DNA of 64,000 nucleotides. Source: Fibrobacterota bacterium (GTDB taxonomy: Bacteria > Fibrobacterota > Chitinivibrionia > Chitinivibrionales > FEN-1185). The notes under the pieces were generated by a model that saw nothing but the letters and a program-made list of their open reading frames with translations, was not told where the DNA came from and searched no databases. The stretch spans positions 90,474 to 154,473 of the forward strand of contig PLWQ01000012.1 of assembly GCA_003165595.1 (NCBI GenBank), read 5' to 3'. Below are positions 33,572 through 43,106 of the stretch, piece by piece (within the stretch, counting starts at the first letter, position 1; the number at the start of each line of letters is the position of its first letter). Made by a program: the position numbers and the translations under genes.

Positions 33572-34966
33572 TCATCCCTCCATTGCCTCAAGCTCTTTCC
33601 CCTTTGTCTCGTGCGAAAACTTAAAGACAAAGAAGAACGAGATAACCGCGAATACCGTGTAGATTGCATACGCGCCGCCCAGGCCGATGCCGGAAAGCAT
33701 CATGGGAAACGTCATGGTAATTGCGAAATTGGAAAGCCATTGGGCAAGCCCGCTCACGGCAAGTCCGGATCCGCGGATCTGATTGGGGAACATTTCGCCG
33801 AGCATCACCCACATCACCGGTCCCCACGAGAAGTTGAAGAACATCACATACAGATTTGCGCAAATCAATGCGATTGTGCCGGCGCCTGCGCCGAGCGCGA
33901 GCGTCCCCGACGCGCCTGATGCCGCGGTCGCGAAGACGACGGCCAATGTTCCCAGGGTAAGGGCCATGCCCACCGACCCGATCAGCAGCATGGGCTTTCT
34001 TCCCACTTTGTCTATAATCGCGGTCGCGACAAGACAAGAGCAGATGCTGAGCGCCGACGAGATTACATTTATCAATAACGCATTCGATTCCGAAAATCCG
34101 GCCGATTGCCACAGAACAGCACCGTAGTAGAAAACGACGTTGATGCCCACCAACTGCTGGAACGTGGCCAGGCCTATTCCGAGCCACACGATGGGGCGAA
34201 TTCCGTTGGGGCCCAATAGATCGCGCAACGCCGGCCGGTGATGGTCCGACGCCAGGGACTGCCGGATCTCGTTGTATTTTGCTTCCGCACCGCTGCCCAT
34301 GAGCCGGTTAAGCACCGCCAGCGCCTTGTCTCTCTTGTTGGTGGCCACAAGATAGCGTGGACTTTCAGGAATAGCAAGCAATGCGAAGAAGAAAACAACC
34401 GACGGAATCAATTCCATCCAGAACATCCAGCGCCAGGCCTGAAAGCCGAGCGCGAAATCGTGCATGGAGCCGCCGGCTTTAAAGGCAATGAGGTAGTTGC
34501 TGAGGAACGAAAAGAACAATCCGGCGATAATGGCGATCTGCTGAACGGACGACAACCGTCCGCGAACACGCGCGGGAGCTATTTCGCTGATATAGGCGGG
34601 AGCAAGAACCGAAGCGGCTCCTACGGCAAACCCGCCGATCAGGCGGTAGACGATGAACTCGATCGATCCGTGAGCGATCCCGGAACCGAGTGATGTGATA
34701 CAGAAGAATATCGCGGAAATAATAAGAATAGATCTTCGACCGAATGTGTCCGCGGCTCTTCCTGCAATAAAGGCGCCCGCGGCGCAGCCGAGCAGCATGG
34801 ATGCAACATTGAATCCGGTGCCCATGCTGTTGGAGTGAAATGCCGTCCGTAAACCGTCAACGGTACCGTTGATGACACCGGAATCGTATCCGAACAGAAA
34901 GCCTCCGATGGTCGCCACCAGCGTTATTAGAAATATGAACCCGGTATTGTGCATGGAGTTTGACAT
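33572..34966 (-). CDS. Sugar porter (MFS), probable D-xylose:H+ symporter
   Basis: This 464-residue transporter has 12 transmembrane helices and the sugar-porter signatures: GGFLFGYDSGVINGT in helix 1, a G-R-A-D-x-F-G-R-R loop (AGRAADTFGRRSILI), PESPRYLV, the QQLVGIN helix 7 segment for sugar binding, and KFSHETKGKELE at the C-terminus. It resembles XylE/GLUT-type symporters. The ATG at 34966 starts directly before helix 1; the longer frame upstream has no ribosome site. It is the last gene of the xylulokinase-isomerase-symporter unit, 137 bp after the isomerase, so xylose is the likely substrate (inference from context). Confidence 0.92.
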   Translation of the reverse strand: MSNSMHNTGFIFLITLVATIGGFLFGYDSGVINGTVDGLRTAFHSNSMGTGFNVASMLLGCAAGAFIAGRAADTFGRRSILIISAIFFCITSLGSGIAHGSIEFIVYRLIGGFAVGAASVLAPAYISEIAPARVRGRLSSVQQIAIIAGLFFSFLSNYLIAFKAGGSMHDFALGFQAWRWMFWMELIPSVVFFFALLAIPESPRYLVATNKRDKALAVLNRLMGSGAEAKYNEIRQSLASDHHRPALRDLLGPNGIRPIVWLGIGLATFQQLVGINVVFYYGAVLWQSAGFSESNALLINVISSALSICSCLVATAIIDKVGRKPMLLIGSVGMALTLGTLAVVFATAASGASGTLALGAGAGTIALICANLYVMFFNFSWGPVMWVMLGEMFPNQIRGSGLAVSGLAQWLSNFAITMTFPMMLSGIGLGGAYAIYTVFAVISFFFVFKFSHETKGKELEAMEG

Positions 34967-35103
34967 GAAGAGCTGCCCTTTCGTTGGTTGTGGAAGGGTA
35001 ATCGATTTTCGGCACATTCCGGCGGGAAATCCGGGACGCCATCCGCAAATCTTCCTGGGGGAAAAGGGCAGAGCGGGGGCGCCCCGGACGTTCATTCACA
35101 CGA

Positions 35104-36240
35104 TTATTTATACATCTCCCTGAACGCCGCGCTCGCCTCCACCACCGACTCGCGCATCATGTCTTCGGCCTTTGCCGTCTCCCTGTTCGCAAGATGTTTC
35201 ATGAGCAGAGCGGTGTCGAGTTTTGCCGCGGCCTTTTCGCACGCTTCCCACGAAAGGATGCTGCGCACGACGCGATCGATACCCTGCTTCTCGCTGTCGT
35301 ACGGCCGCACCTGCATGTCGTGGCCTTTCCATCTGCGATACCCGGCGGTTGCGAGCAGTCCGGCAATGGCGATGTTCATGCCGTTTATCCTGACGCCGTG
35401 ATCGATGTCGAACTTGCCCGGTCCTCCCAGGATGATGCCGTCGTTATTGCCCTGGCTGTTCATGTGCATGTGCAGTAATGCGTTATTGTCAAGTTCTTCC
35501 ACCGTGTCGTATACATGGTCCAGACCGATCATTTCCGAATGGCCGAATTCCTTGTTTATTCCCTTCTTGTCACGGCTGATGCCGAATTCCTTTTCGAGAT
35601 TGTACCACAGCAGAAGTCCGCTGGCGACCGTCGGCAGCATGAGAGCGGGATGCCCCTCGTTGGGCTTGGGCTCAATGGCAATATAAAGTTTGCCCCCTTT
35701 GGTCGCCTCATAGTTGCACAGCGCCGCAATGTTTTCCTTGAGGTTCTGGTACATCTTTTTGATTCCAACGGTTGCGATATCGTAACCGTAGGAGCCGTTC
35801 CACAGGACAAACGCGGGGGCGAGGCCCGGGTCCGGATGCCAGGCGCGCGCAAGCGGCCCGTAGGTAAGGTCGACCGCCTTTTCGCCGAGCTCGGCGGCGG
35901 CGGTCTTTTCCTTTTCGTCCAGCGACGCAATCCCGCCATAGGCAAAATGGCTGTGTGCGCCCGGCGTCATCATTGCGAGATAGATGCCGGTTTCGCCCAA
36001 AGCGTCCGCAACCGCGGAGGCGTTCTTTTCGTCGATTTCGGTGTCGTAGTGAACTTCATACCCGAGTTCAATATGCGAGGGAAGCCGCGGGGCGATTTCC
36101 TTCTTGATAAGGCGGACAATGCTTGCCGAATCGATCTTCGTTGCGCCCCACTCCTTCCGGATGTCGCTCGGAACGAATCCGCCTTTCCCCGCGTGGAACG
36201 TCCATCTGCATAGGCTGTGATGAGATTTTGTTTCTGCCAT
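35104..36240 (-). CDS. xylA: Xylose isomerase (divergent, Streptomyces-like class)
   Basis: This 378-residue TIM-barrel enzyme probably converts xylose to xylulose. Aligning by eye to class I xylose isomerase: FVLWNGSYGYD corresponds to the F/YWGGREGY segment, and IEPKPNEGHP carries the E181/K183 pair. GINKEFGHSEMIGLD carries E217 and H220, FDID carries the D255-x-D257 pair, and GHDMQVRPYDSE the D287 region. The position of metal ligand D245 appears to be His (LHMHMNSQ versus FHIDLNGQ). Its place between xylulokinase (38 bp upstream) and a sugar symporter supports the assignment. Another aldose isomerase activity is possible given the divergence. A weak AAGG lies upstream of the ATG. Confidence 0.82.
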   Translation of the reverse strand: MAETKSHHSLCRWTFHAGKGGFVPSDIRKEWGATKIDSASIVRLIKKEIAPRLPSHIELGYEVHYDTEIDEKNASAVADALGETGIYLAMMTPGAHSHFAYGGIASLDEKEKTAAAELGEKAVDLTYGPLARAWHPDPGLAPAFVLWNGSYGYDIATVGIKKMYQNLKENIAALCNYEATKGGKLYIAIEPKPNEGHPALMLPTVASGLLLWYNLEKEFGISRDKKGINKEFGHSEMIGLDHVYDTVEELDNNALLHMHMNSQGNNDGIILGGPGKFDIDHGVRINGMNIAIAGLLATAGYRRWKGHDMQVRPYDSEKQGIDRVVRSILSWEACEKAAAKLDTALLMKHLANRETAKAEDMMRESVVEASAAFREMYK

Positions 36241-36278
36241 ACAAAGGTGTCCTTCTGTGAGATTGAAAAATAGTGTGA

Positions 36279-37829
36279 TTAATCCAGCACTGCTTGTTTC
36301 ATTGTTTTTACAGATCGGGAGAGCGACCTGGCCGTTTGCAGCTTGTCGAGCCATGTTGCATAACAATCGGCGTACGTTCCCGCAAGCTTAGGGTTTGGAG
36401 AAACCCTCCGGGTGATTGCAAGGCTTTTGAAGGCTTCCTGGGCCGACCGGTATATCCCGGCGCCCATGCCAGCGCCACGGGCCGCTCCTGCAGCGCCGTC
36501 GGTGTTGCACAGCTCAAGATCGGCATTGCACACCGTGGCAAATACTTCGGCAAAAAGGCCACTCCTGAACATGTTGGCATGCCCGGCGCGAACGGTTTTG
36601 ACCGAAACGCCGGTTGTGCGCAGGATGTCGAGTCCAAACCGCAGCGCGAACACGATCCCTTCCTGGGCCGCACGCAGCAAATGACCGCGCGAATGTACCG
36701 AAAAGTCCAACCCGCAGAGCGATGCATGCACATTGGCGTTTTCGAGCGTGCGCTCTGCGCCGTTGCCATAGGGAAAAACCTGCAGGCCGTCGCTTCCCGG
36801 CGCGACCTTCTGCGCTTCCGCGTTCATCTGCTCGTAGGTCATGCTCTCGCTGCCCGTGACGCACAGGTTCTGTTTGAGCCAGCGGTTCAGGATGCCGGCC
36901 CCATTGACGCAGAGGAGAACGCCGTACCGGGGAGAACGCTCGGTGTAGTTGACATGAGCGAATGTGTTCACCCGGAACGCAGGATCGGCGGCCGGCGTGT
37001 CTGCAACGCCGTACACCACCCCGGATGTCCCGGCCGTCGCGGCAACCTCGCCCGGGTTGAGCACGTACAGCGACAGGGCGTTGTTGGGCTGGTCTCCGGC
37101 GCGGTAGGAAACGGGAATTCCCGCAGGTATCCCGAGGTCCGAAGCCGCACCAACCATAACGGTTCCCTGAATGCCAAAACAGGGAACGATCGAGGGAACA
37201 ACTTCGTAATTGAGATCGAAGTAGTCAAACAGGAAATCCGCGAGCCTATGGTGCTTGTAGTCCCACATGATGCCTTCGGACAACCCGCTTTGTGTGGTGG
37301 TGATGTCGCCGGTGAGCTTCATGGCTATGTAGTCACCCGGCAGCATCACCTTGTGGATCCTGGCATACGTGCCGGGTTCATTGTTCTTTACCCACGCGAG
37401 TTTCGAGGCGGTGAAATTGCCGGGCGAATTGAGCAGGCGTTCGATGCACTTGTGCTGGCCGATTTCTTCGAATGCCCGGTTGCCGATATCGACCGCCCTG
37501 CTGTCGCACCAGATGATGGCGTTTGCAACGGGTGCGCCCTTCTTGTCCACCATCACCAGCCCGTGCATCTGATAGGCAATGCCGATCGCGCGTACACGCT
37601 TGAGGTCGACCGACGGATCGGAGCGAAGCATGCCGATTGCAAGCAGCACATGTTTCCACCAGGTTTCCGGTGCCTGCTCGGCAAAGCCAGCCTGAGGGGA
37701 GATGATGTCGAGTTCGGTTTGCGGTGACGTTGACGAAGCGGCAAGCTGCTGGCTCTCGATGTCGAGGAGAGATGCTTTGATCGACGAGCTGCCGATGTCC
37801 AGCCCAAGAAGATATCCGGTGTCCGCCAT
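36279..37829 (-). CDS. xylB: Xylulokinase (FGGY family)
   Basis: This 516-residue sugar kinase phosphorylates D-xylulose to xylulose 5-phosphate, which Rpe and the pentose phosphate pathway then use. The N-terminal phosphate loop is LGLDIGSSSIKASLLD. XylB-like segments are AIGIAYQMHGLVMVDKKG, AIIWCDSRAVDIG, LNSPGNFTASKLAWVKNNEP and AGDQPNNALSLYVLNPG, and TAGTSGVVYG is the FGGY ATP-binding part. Length is typical (about 500). GGGGGA before the ATG at 37829 supports the start. It is the first gene of the xylose operon, with an inverted repeat upstream at 37871-37889. Confidence 0.93.
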   Translation of the reverse strand: MADTGYLLGLDIGSSSIKASLLDIESQQLAASSTSPQTELDIISPQAGFAEQAPETWWKHVLLAIGMLRSDPSVDLKRVRAIGIAYQMHGLVMVDKKGAPVANAIIWCDSRAVDIGNRAFEEIGQHKCIERLLNSPGNFTASKLAWVKNNEPGTYARIHKVMLPGDYIAMKLTGDITTTQSGLSEGIMWDYKHHRLADFLFDYFDLNYEVVPSIVPCFGIQGTVMVGAASDLGIPAGIPVSYRAGDQPNNALSLYVLNPGEVAATAGTSGVVYGVADTPAADPAFRVNTFAHVNYTERSPRYGVLLCVNGAGILNRWLKQNLCVTGSESMTYEQMNAEAQKVAPGSDGLQVFPYGNGAERTLENANVHASLCGLDFSVHSRGHLLRAAQEGIVFALRFGLDILRTTGVSVKTVRAGHANMFRSGLFAEVFATVCNADLELCNTDGAAGAARGAGMGAGIYRSAQEAFKSLAITRRVSPNPKLAGTYADCYATWLDKLQTARSLSRSVKTMKQAVLD

Positions 37830-37870
37830 TAATTCCCCCGCCACAAGTGAACACTTCCGGCTGCTCACGC

Positions 37871-37889
37871 CGGCATGGATCTGATGCCG
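37871..37889. promoter_or_regulatory. Operator-like inverted repeat upstream of xylB
   Basis: CGGCAT, seven bases, ATGCCG: a 6-bp perfect inverted repeat centred about 50 bp before the xylB start. The position suits a repressor site for the xylose operon. The cognate regulator is not identified in this window. Confidence 0.4.
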
Positions 37890-37963
37890 ATTAATGTTAG
37901 CAGTAATTTACGAAATTGGGCCGGGGAATCCTCTCAGGAAATGTCGAGTTCCTTTAGTTGGAA

Positions 37964-37976
37964 ATATATTATTAAA
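37964..37976 (-). promoter_or_regulatory. AT-rich motif shared with the upstream region of the GH67-like gene
   Basis: On the minus strand TTTAATAATATAT lies about 135 bp before xylB. The identical 13-mer is at 43311-43323, about 205 bp before the gene ending at 40677, and a shortened form (ATTAATATAT, 50421-50430) precedes the GH30 gene. It may be a promoter or binding site. The short spacer also holds a decayed CTCTGTGTTCTGCGTGCCTC-type repeat at about 38018-38045. Confidence 0.35.
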
Positions 37977-38063
37977 TGAGCCTTTTCAGTTGATCGAGAA
38001 CCTGGGCGTTGCGCATCTCTCTGTGTTCTGCGTGCCTCCGAGGCAAAGGATTCCTCACTCTCC

Positions 38064-40607
38064 TCAGTACATTTCTTCGGAACCCACACTATGCACTTTC
38101 GCAATATACACCGCATGCGCGTCCGTCAACCTATGCCACGCGAGCGTCGATCCCAGCTTCACGAGTCTTCTCGACAGCAGCTTCCCTGCCACGTCGTACA
38201 CTTCCACCTGTGCGGTTCTGCCTACCAGGTTCCGAGGTACGGCCATCGATTGCGCCGACGAAACCATGGCGCCGATCGAGAAGACTGTTGCTCCAGAAGC
38301 GCCTGTTGGTCCTGCGGCCCGGCCTGTGCCGAGAACGGACACCTTTGGTCCTGCGGGTTGTGTCATGAGGCTGTAAATTGTCTGCAATGACGTGCCCGAC
38401 GGCGCGAAATACAGGGTGTCGCCGGCCGATGTGGCAACGGTGAGCGTGGCCCCGGTCTTTGTCCCGCCGTCGGCGCCGTTCCTGTACATCTGGACCGCGG
38501 CATTTCCCCAGGGGTTGACAAGGACCAAATCCCTACCGCGGTTGCTTATCGCGCGGGCATACTGCACCGAACCTGCCCTGAAGTCGCTTGACACAAGGAA
38601 TCCGCCATAGGCGCCAAGATCTCCGAATTTCGCGTACGAGGTCATGGACCAATCGGCAAAGAGCTTGACTTTCCCCTGAAACGACTGCGCGAGCATTTCG
38701 CACAGCCCGGCCGGGACAGGCGAAAGATTTTCGATGCCGCCGCCGCCGGTATGGATATGCAGATTGTTGTAGGAATTGTTGACCGCAAAGCTTTTCAGGT
38801 GATTGAGAATTGAGTCGGCCGGATACCCAGCGCGCGCAGCCGCCGGGTAAAACGAGTTGGTGCCGTTTCCGTCGTTCCACCGCCGCATTTGGTCTATCAT
38901 GTTCCACGCGATCTTCAATGAAGCGGAATCGCTGAACAACCCGATTTGGCTTGCCGGGTAGATGTGTTGGCATCCTATAACATTGCCGTCGTTCCAGTCG
39001 CGGCCCGTTTCGGTGTACCTGAAGACGGTCTGAATCTGGCCCGTAAACGTATTCTGACGTGTAAAGGTTGGAAACGCGCTCATTTTCGACAGGATGGTCT
39101 GCCAGGTAGTCCGCTTGTTGGCGTCAAGGTTGAGCGCCGTACTAATGTCGATGCATCCCTGAAGCAGGAACCGCACCAGCCCCAGAGACATGACGCCGTT
39201 TGTTTGCGGGTACGCATCTCCCTCATGCTGCGCGTCGTTGACAATAACGTATCTGACACCGTCCCATTGCAGATAGTTCTCCCAAAACAGCGCCGACTGC
39301 TTGAGGTAGTCGTACACGGTGTTTGCATAGGAGACATCGGCCGTGTAATACCAGTGGTACAGGATGGGAACCGCGGCAAACGCGGTCATGGATTTCTGGT
39401 TCCAGAAATTCTTGTCGGCGCTGCCGTCGGGCAGCGGGCCGATGTGTACGCCGTAGTACAGGCCGCTAAAACTGTTCGCCTGTGCCGCCGCTTGACCGTT
39501 TGTAATCCAGTCGAGCACTGGTTTGTCGTAACAGGCGGAGATGTCCGCGTGGTTCAGGTTGCACAGGCTGAAAAAGGGAGCTTCATAATTGTAATTGAGG
39601 GTAAAGTCCCCGTTCCAGTCCATGTTGCCCAGCGACCAGTTTCCCCACAGGCCGGGAGGATACTCGCCTCCGCGCATGCAGCACCCGAGTAGATACAATG
39701 ACCCGTAGAAGAATTTCTCAATTGTTTTGTCGGGAATCTCTATAAAAGATTTCCCATAGTAATCCGCCCACCACTGGCGATGTGCGGCATTGAGCGCCGC
39801 GACGTCCGCGGCGGTCATGCTCTGGATCATGGCAGGTGCGGCCGCCTGATAGTTGCCTGAGTCGATATTGCTGAGCACGGCGCTCACGATGTAGCAGGTG
39901 TCAGAAACGGTCGGACTCATCGAAAACGTGAGCGTGCCCTGGTTGAATGTTCCGGCCGCGCCGATCACTCGGGCGGCCAGCCTGCCTTTACGGGTAGGAT
40001 ATCCCTTGTAGGCATCCACGTTGTCCGAGGCGGCGACGTCAAGACACGCGACTCCTCCCGAGGCTGTCACCTTTGATTGGTCTAGGGCGCCAAAGCCGTC
40101 GGTGAGCCGGACCCTCACCGCGATCACGGAGTCTCCAGTGAGAACGAGTCTGGTTACAAGCACATTCTTAGTGGCCGACATCCAGGACTGCAATCCCAGG
40201 TTATTTCGGCCCACCGAAAACGAACCTGTACATTCCGCAAACTTGAGCACCTGCTGCATGGAATAACTCGATCCTTTCATTTGCGGCATGCTCACAACAA
40301 CTTTTCCAAGCGGTTGTGTCTTCCCTTGCGTCAATGACCACCATTCGTTCTTCCCGAGACAAAACGACATGCTGTCGATGGTTCCGGTGATCGCGACGCC
40401 GACATCGCCGTTGCCGAGCAGCGGAGCGTCGGTGGTCTGGGCCGTGGTCACGAGCGTGGGTGCCGAGGTCCACGCGCCGCTGTATGGAGTGATGACACGA
40501 AGCGCATTGGATTGCACATACTCATCGGCACAGGCCGTTGCGACCGCGGCAATAGCAACGATGCTTGCGATCGTGCAGGAAAAAGGAAACCAACGGGATG
40601 CATTCAT
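38064..40607 (-). CDS. Secreted GH95/DUF5703-like glycoside hydrolase
   Basis: This 847-residue secreted protein has a signal peptide (to about residue 27). The N-terminal beta-sandwich contains LLGNGDVGVAITGTIDSMSFCLGKNEWWS, typical of GH95-type and DUF5703 proteins. An (alpha/alpha)6-barrel follows (about 290-700, with GNWSLGNMDWNGDFTLNYNY and VNDAQHEGDAYPQTNG). The C-terminus is a beta domain with a sorting-like tail (VEVYDVAGKLLSRRLVKLGS...AVYIAKVHS). GH95 enzymes remove alpha-L-fucose or related residues from plant xyloglucan and other glycans; the exact specificity here is not readable. It lies 69 bp downstream of the GH67-like gene on the same strand, so co-transcription is likely. Confidence 0.8.
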   Translation of the reverse strand: MNASRWFPFSCTIASIVAIAAVATACADEYVQSNALRVITPYSGAWTSAPTLVTTAQTTDAPLLGNGDVGVAITGTIDSMSFCLGKNEWWSLTQGKTQPLGKVVVSMPQMKGSSYSMQQVLKFAECTGSFSVGRNNLGLQSWMSATKNVLVTRLVLTGDSVIAVRVRLTDGFGALDQSKVTASGGVACLDVAASDNVDAYKGYPTRKGRLAARVIGAAGTFNQGTLTFSMSPTVSDTCYIVSAVLSNIDSGNYQAAAPAMIQSMTAADVAALNAAHRQWWADYYGKSFIEIPDKTIEKFFYGSLYLLGCCMRGGEYPPGLWGNWSLGNMDWNGDFTLNYNYEAPFFSLCNLNHADISACYDKPVLDWITNGQAAAQANSFSGLYYGVHIGPLPDGSADKNFWNQKSMTAFAAVPILYHWYYTADVSYANTVYDYLKQSALFWENYLQWDGVRYVIVNDAQHEGDAYPQTNGVMSLGLVRFLLQGCIDISTALNLDANKRTTWQTILSKMSAFPTFTRQNTFTGQIQTVFRYTETGRDWNDGNVIGCQHIYPASQIGLFSDSASLKIAWNMIDQMRRWNDGNGTNSFYPAAARAGYPADSILNHLKSFAVNNSYNNLHIHTGGGGIENLSPVPAGLCEMLAQSFQGKVKLFADWSMTSYAKFGDLGAYGGFLVSSDFRAGSVQYARAISNRGRDLVLVNPWGNAAVQMYRNGADGGTKTGATLTVATSAGDTLYFAPSGTSLQTIYSLMTQPAGPKVSVLGTGRAAGPTGASGATVFSIGAMVSSAQSMAVPRNLVGRTAQVEVYDVAGKLLSRRLVKLGSTLAWHRLTDAHAVYIAKVHSVGSEEMY

Positions 40608-40676
40608 GAGTTCACCTCAACGGATCGGCTGGATATCTGCGCAAACAAAATTGATGCCTACAATATCATGCCCTTG

Positions 40677-43106
40677 CTACTCAGCTTGCGCAATCAGGCT
40701 TCGCCTTTCGGTAATGCATCTCCTGGCAAAGGTCACGGCGCCGGACTCATCCCGGACCTTAACGATATACACACCCGGCCGGTTGAGCAGGGCGCCCTGA
40801 GGCCGGGCGTGGCCGCTGAGCCGCGCAACGCACCGTCCGTCAATGGCGTACACGGATATTTCACGCACGCAACGGCCGGACTGCCGCGACGGTGCCGGCG
40901 CCGCCGATATGCCGACCGTTCCGCCGTTTGACCGGATAAACTGCATAAGCACATCATAATCGAGAATGTTGATCTGGCCGATGAGCCCCAGATCGCTGTT
41001 GTTGCGCGCACATTCGGCCAGCTTGAGTATCGCCTGGTACATCTGGGAAAGTGCATTGTTGAGAACCGTGCATGCCGACGCCTTGGCCTGCGTCGTTCCC
41101 GATGCTTTGGCCGTTGTATTGTACGTAATGTACGACTGGTTGATATCGATAAGCGCCTGAACGTACAATGCTCGAAAATCAAGACGGTTAATGATGAGGT
41201 CCAGCCAGTACTGTCCGGTTTGGGTGAGCTGTGGTTTCAGGCTTTTGAGGGTCGCGGAAAACGCCTGGTCGCGGGCGATGAGCGCCTGCTGCTTGGTGAT
41301 GAGCGTCTGGCATTCGGAAACTATGGTGCTCCACGCGCCTGTGGTGACGTCGGCGGAATACGGGGAAAGCTGCAACGTGCACCATCCCTCGGAAATGTTC
41401 ATGTCCCGGTAGTCACCCGTTGTCGCGGCGGGGATGGAGGGTTCGATGCTGTCGTTAACATAGTAGAAATTTGAAAGCGTGGCAGCAGCCTGCTGGCCAT
41501 ACACGTTCCGGCTGTAGTCGGCATAGAACTGCGACCCCGTGAGAGTCGGGTTCCACACGAATTCGGCGAGGTATTTTATGTTGTGCTCCACGCCGGATTG
41601 TTTCCATCCGTCGAGGGTGATGCACTCCACGTTGTTGGCAACGCAGCCTTTGTAAATTTGTTCCTGTTTCATTGCCCTGAATTCGGGGAACCACACCAGG
41701 CCGTCGTATTCCCACCAATCGGTAATCCAGCCGCGCCTCGTGCCGGCTTTTGCAAAGGTGTAGTGGCTGGCGGCCTCGGTGATGCCCTCCCGCGTGTCCC
41801 ACGAATTCATGCCGTGGAAGATGATCTCCTTAGGGCAGTCCTTGTCGTAGCCGTTGAACAGCTCCGACATGTCCCATCCGCCGGTGGCGATCTTGCTCCG
41901 TTCCGCTGATGTCAATTGGTTGACCGTCTGGAGAAACAGGTATCCGTAGTCGATGTCGCCTTTCTTGTTCGCGTCCGTAACCCAGGAAGCATACTGGTTG
42001 CGCATTGCCGTTGCCGACGCGTCGTTGGTGACCGTCTTCCACAGGTTGCCGCCAGCCTCGGCTTGCCACATCCAATAATAATCGGAATTCGGGTAGAGCT
42101 GCACCAGGCGGCGGTAGCGCTGAACTTCCAGCGCCGCGTTGTTGGCAATGAGCGGGTCGGGCATCGGGTCCCAGCCTCTGGTGCTCGTCGTTGCAAAGGA
42201 GCCGCCGCGCGGCTGCATGAGGCAGAACCCGGTAACCGTGGAAAGTCCGCGGCTGTGCGCATAATCGAGTACCCGTCGAAGCATTGCCTCGCACGAATCG
42301 GTCTGGACCCTTTGCCCCTTGCCCTGGTTCTGCCACCATTGACGCGTGCCGAACGTGGTCACCGAGCCGAACGCGCCGCCGCCAACCATGGTGTCGGTGC
42401 GGAAGTAGTTGGCCCAATCGGCAATGTGGTCCGAGGTGGCGCTTGATCCATCGGAATAGGTTTCGTTGTAATACCCGAGCCCCGGGTAGAAATGGAACTC
42501 GATAAAGTTAAGGCGCAGGCGCACCATGCGGTCGATGAACAGCCGGAAGTCCTCTTCGTTCCAGCCCGACATTCCGCTGAGGAAATTGTCCCATGGCAGT
42601 AGACCGTAGTACCGGAAAGCTGGCGCGACGCTCACGTTGATGTTCTTGACCGAAAACGCGTCCCGTAGGGGGAAAATTTCTCCGGAGATCTGGAAATACG
42701 CGCCGTACTGCTGGAGAAGATCGTAGACGCCGGGCGAGATTCCGGTATCGCTGGACGCTGCAAGGTATATGGTGCTGCCGACCGTCTTTATCGCATACCC
42801 TTGCGAGGCGTATTTGCCCGTAGGCAGCGAGATGTCGCCGGCGGATATCCTCTGCGATATGAGCTCGTTATTCTGCGGGGTCCCGATCACGATGTCGAAA
42901 ACCGTGCCCGACCCGGACGTGTCGATGGCGTCCGAGAACATCTTTGACATTAAGGAAACCGCGTCTCCTATCACGTATGACTCCAGCGAGGTCTTCGGCG
43001 ACCCCGTCTTGATCCTTACCGCTGCAAGGCTCTGCTGGAAAATTATTCCATCGACGCACACCGCAAGCATTGCGGCAATCGCCGCACAACGCACGGTTCG
43101 ATTCAT
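40677..43106 (-). CDS. Secreted GH67/GH20-like hydrolase with sorting tail
   Basis: This 809-residue secreted protein has a signal peptide to about residue 28. An N-terminal alpha/beta domain resembles those before GH67, GH20 and GH115 catalytic barrels (IVIGTPQNNELI, GYAIKTVGSTIYLAASSDTG then GVYDLLQQYGAYF). A TIM-barrel-like region follows (about 160-560, with FRYYGLLPWDNFL, GWNEEDFRLFIDRMVRLRLN and FIEFHFYP). A helical domain (about 580-740) precedes the tail GVYIVKVRDESGAVTFARR. The order fits alpha-glucuronidase-like enzymes that strip glucuronic acid from xylan, but I cannot place the catalytic residues. It is upstream of, and probably co-transcribed with, the GH95-like gene. Confidence 0.72.
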   Translation of the reverse strand: MNRTVRCAAIAAMLAVCVDGIIFQQSLAAVRIKTGSPKTSLESYVIGDAVSLMSKMFSDAIDTSGSGTVFDIVIGTPQNNELISQRISAGDISLPTGKYASQGYAIKTVGSTIYLAASSDTGISPGVYDLLQQYGAYFQISGEIFPLRDAFSVKNINVSVAPAFRYYGLLPWDNFLSGMSGWNEEDFRLFIDRMVRLRLNFIEFHFYPGLGYYNETYSDGSSATSDHIADWANYFRTDTMVGGGAFGSVTTFGTRQWWQNQGKGQRVQTDSCEAMLRRVLDYAHSRGLSTVTGFCLMQPRGGSFATTSTRGWDPMPDPLIANNAALEVQRYRRLVQLYPNSDYYWMWQAEAGGNLWKTVTNDASATAMRNQYASWVTDANKKGDIDYGYLFLQTVNQLTSAERSKIATGGWDMSELFNGYDKDCPKEIIFHGMNSWDTREGITEAASHYTFAKAGTRRGWITDWWEYDGLVWFPEFRAMKQEQIYKGCVANNVECITLDGWKQSGVEHNIKYLAEFVWNPTLTGSQFYADYSRNVYGQQAAATLSNFYYVNDSIEPSIPAATTGDYRDMNISEGWCTLQLSPYSADVTTGAWSTIVSECQTLITKQQALIARDQAFSATLKSLKPQLTQTGQYWLDLIINRLDFRALYVQALIDINQSYITYNTTAKASGTTQAKASACTVLNNALSQMYQAILKLAECARNNSDLGLIGQINILDYDVLMQFIRSNGGTVGISAAPAPSRQSGRCVREISVYAIDGRCVARLSGHARPQGALLNRPGVYIVKVRDESGAVTFARRCITERRSLIAQAE

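Noticed and set aside
36294-37727. 477-codon open frame antisense to xylulokinase
   Set aside because: The minus-strand gene has clear FGGY motifs, a ribosome site and operon context; the antisense product matches nothing I recognise.
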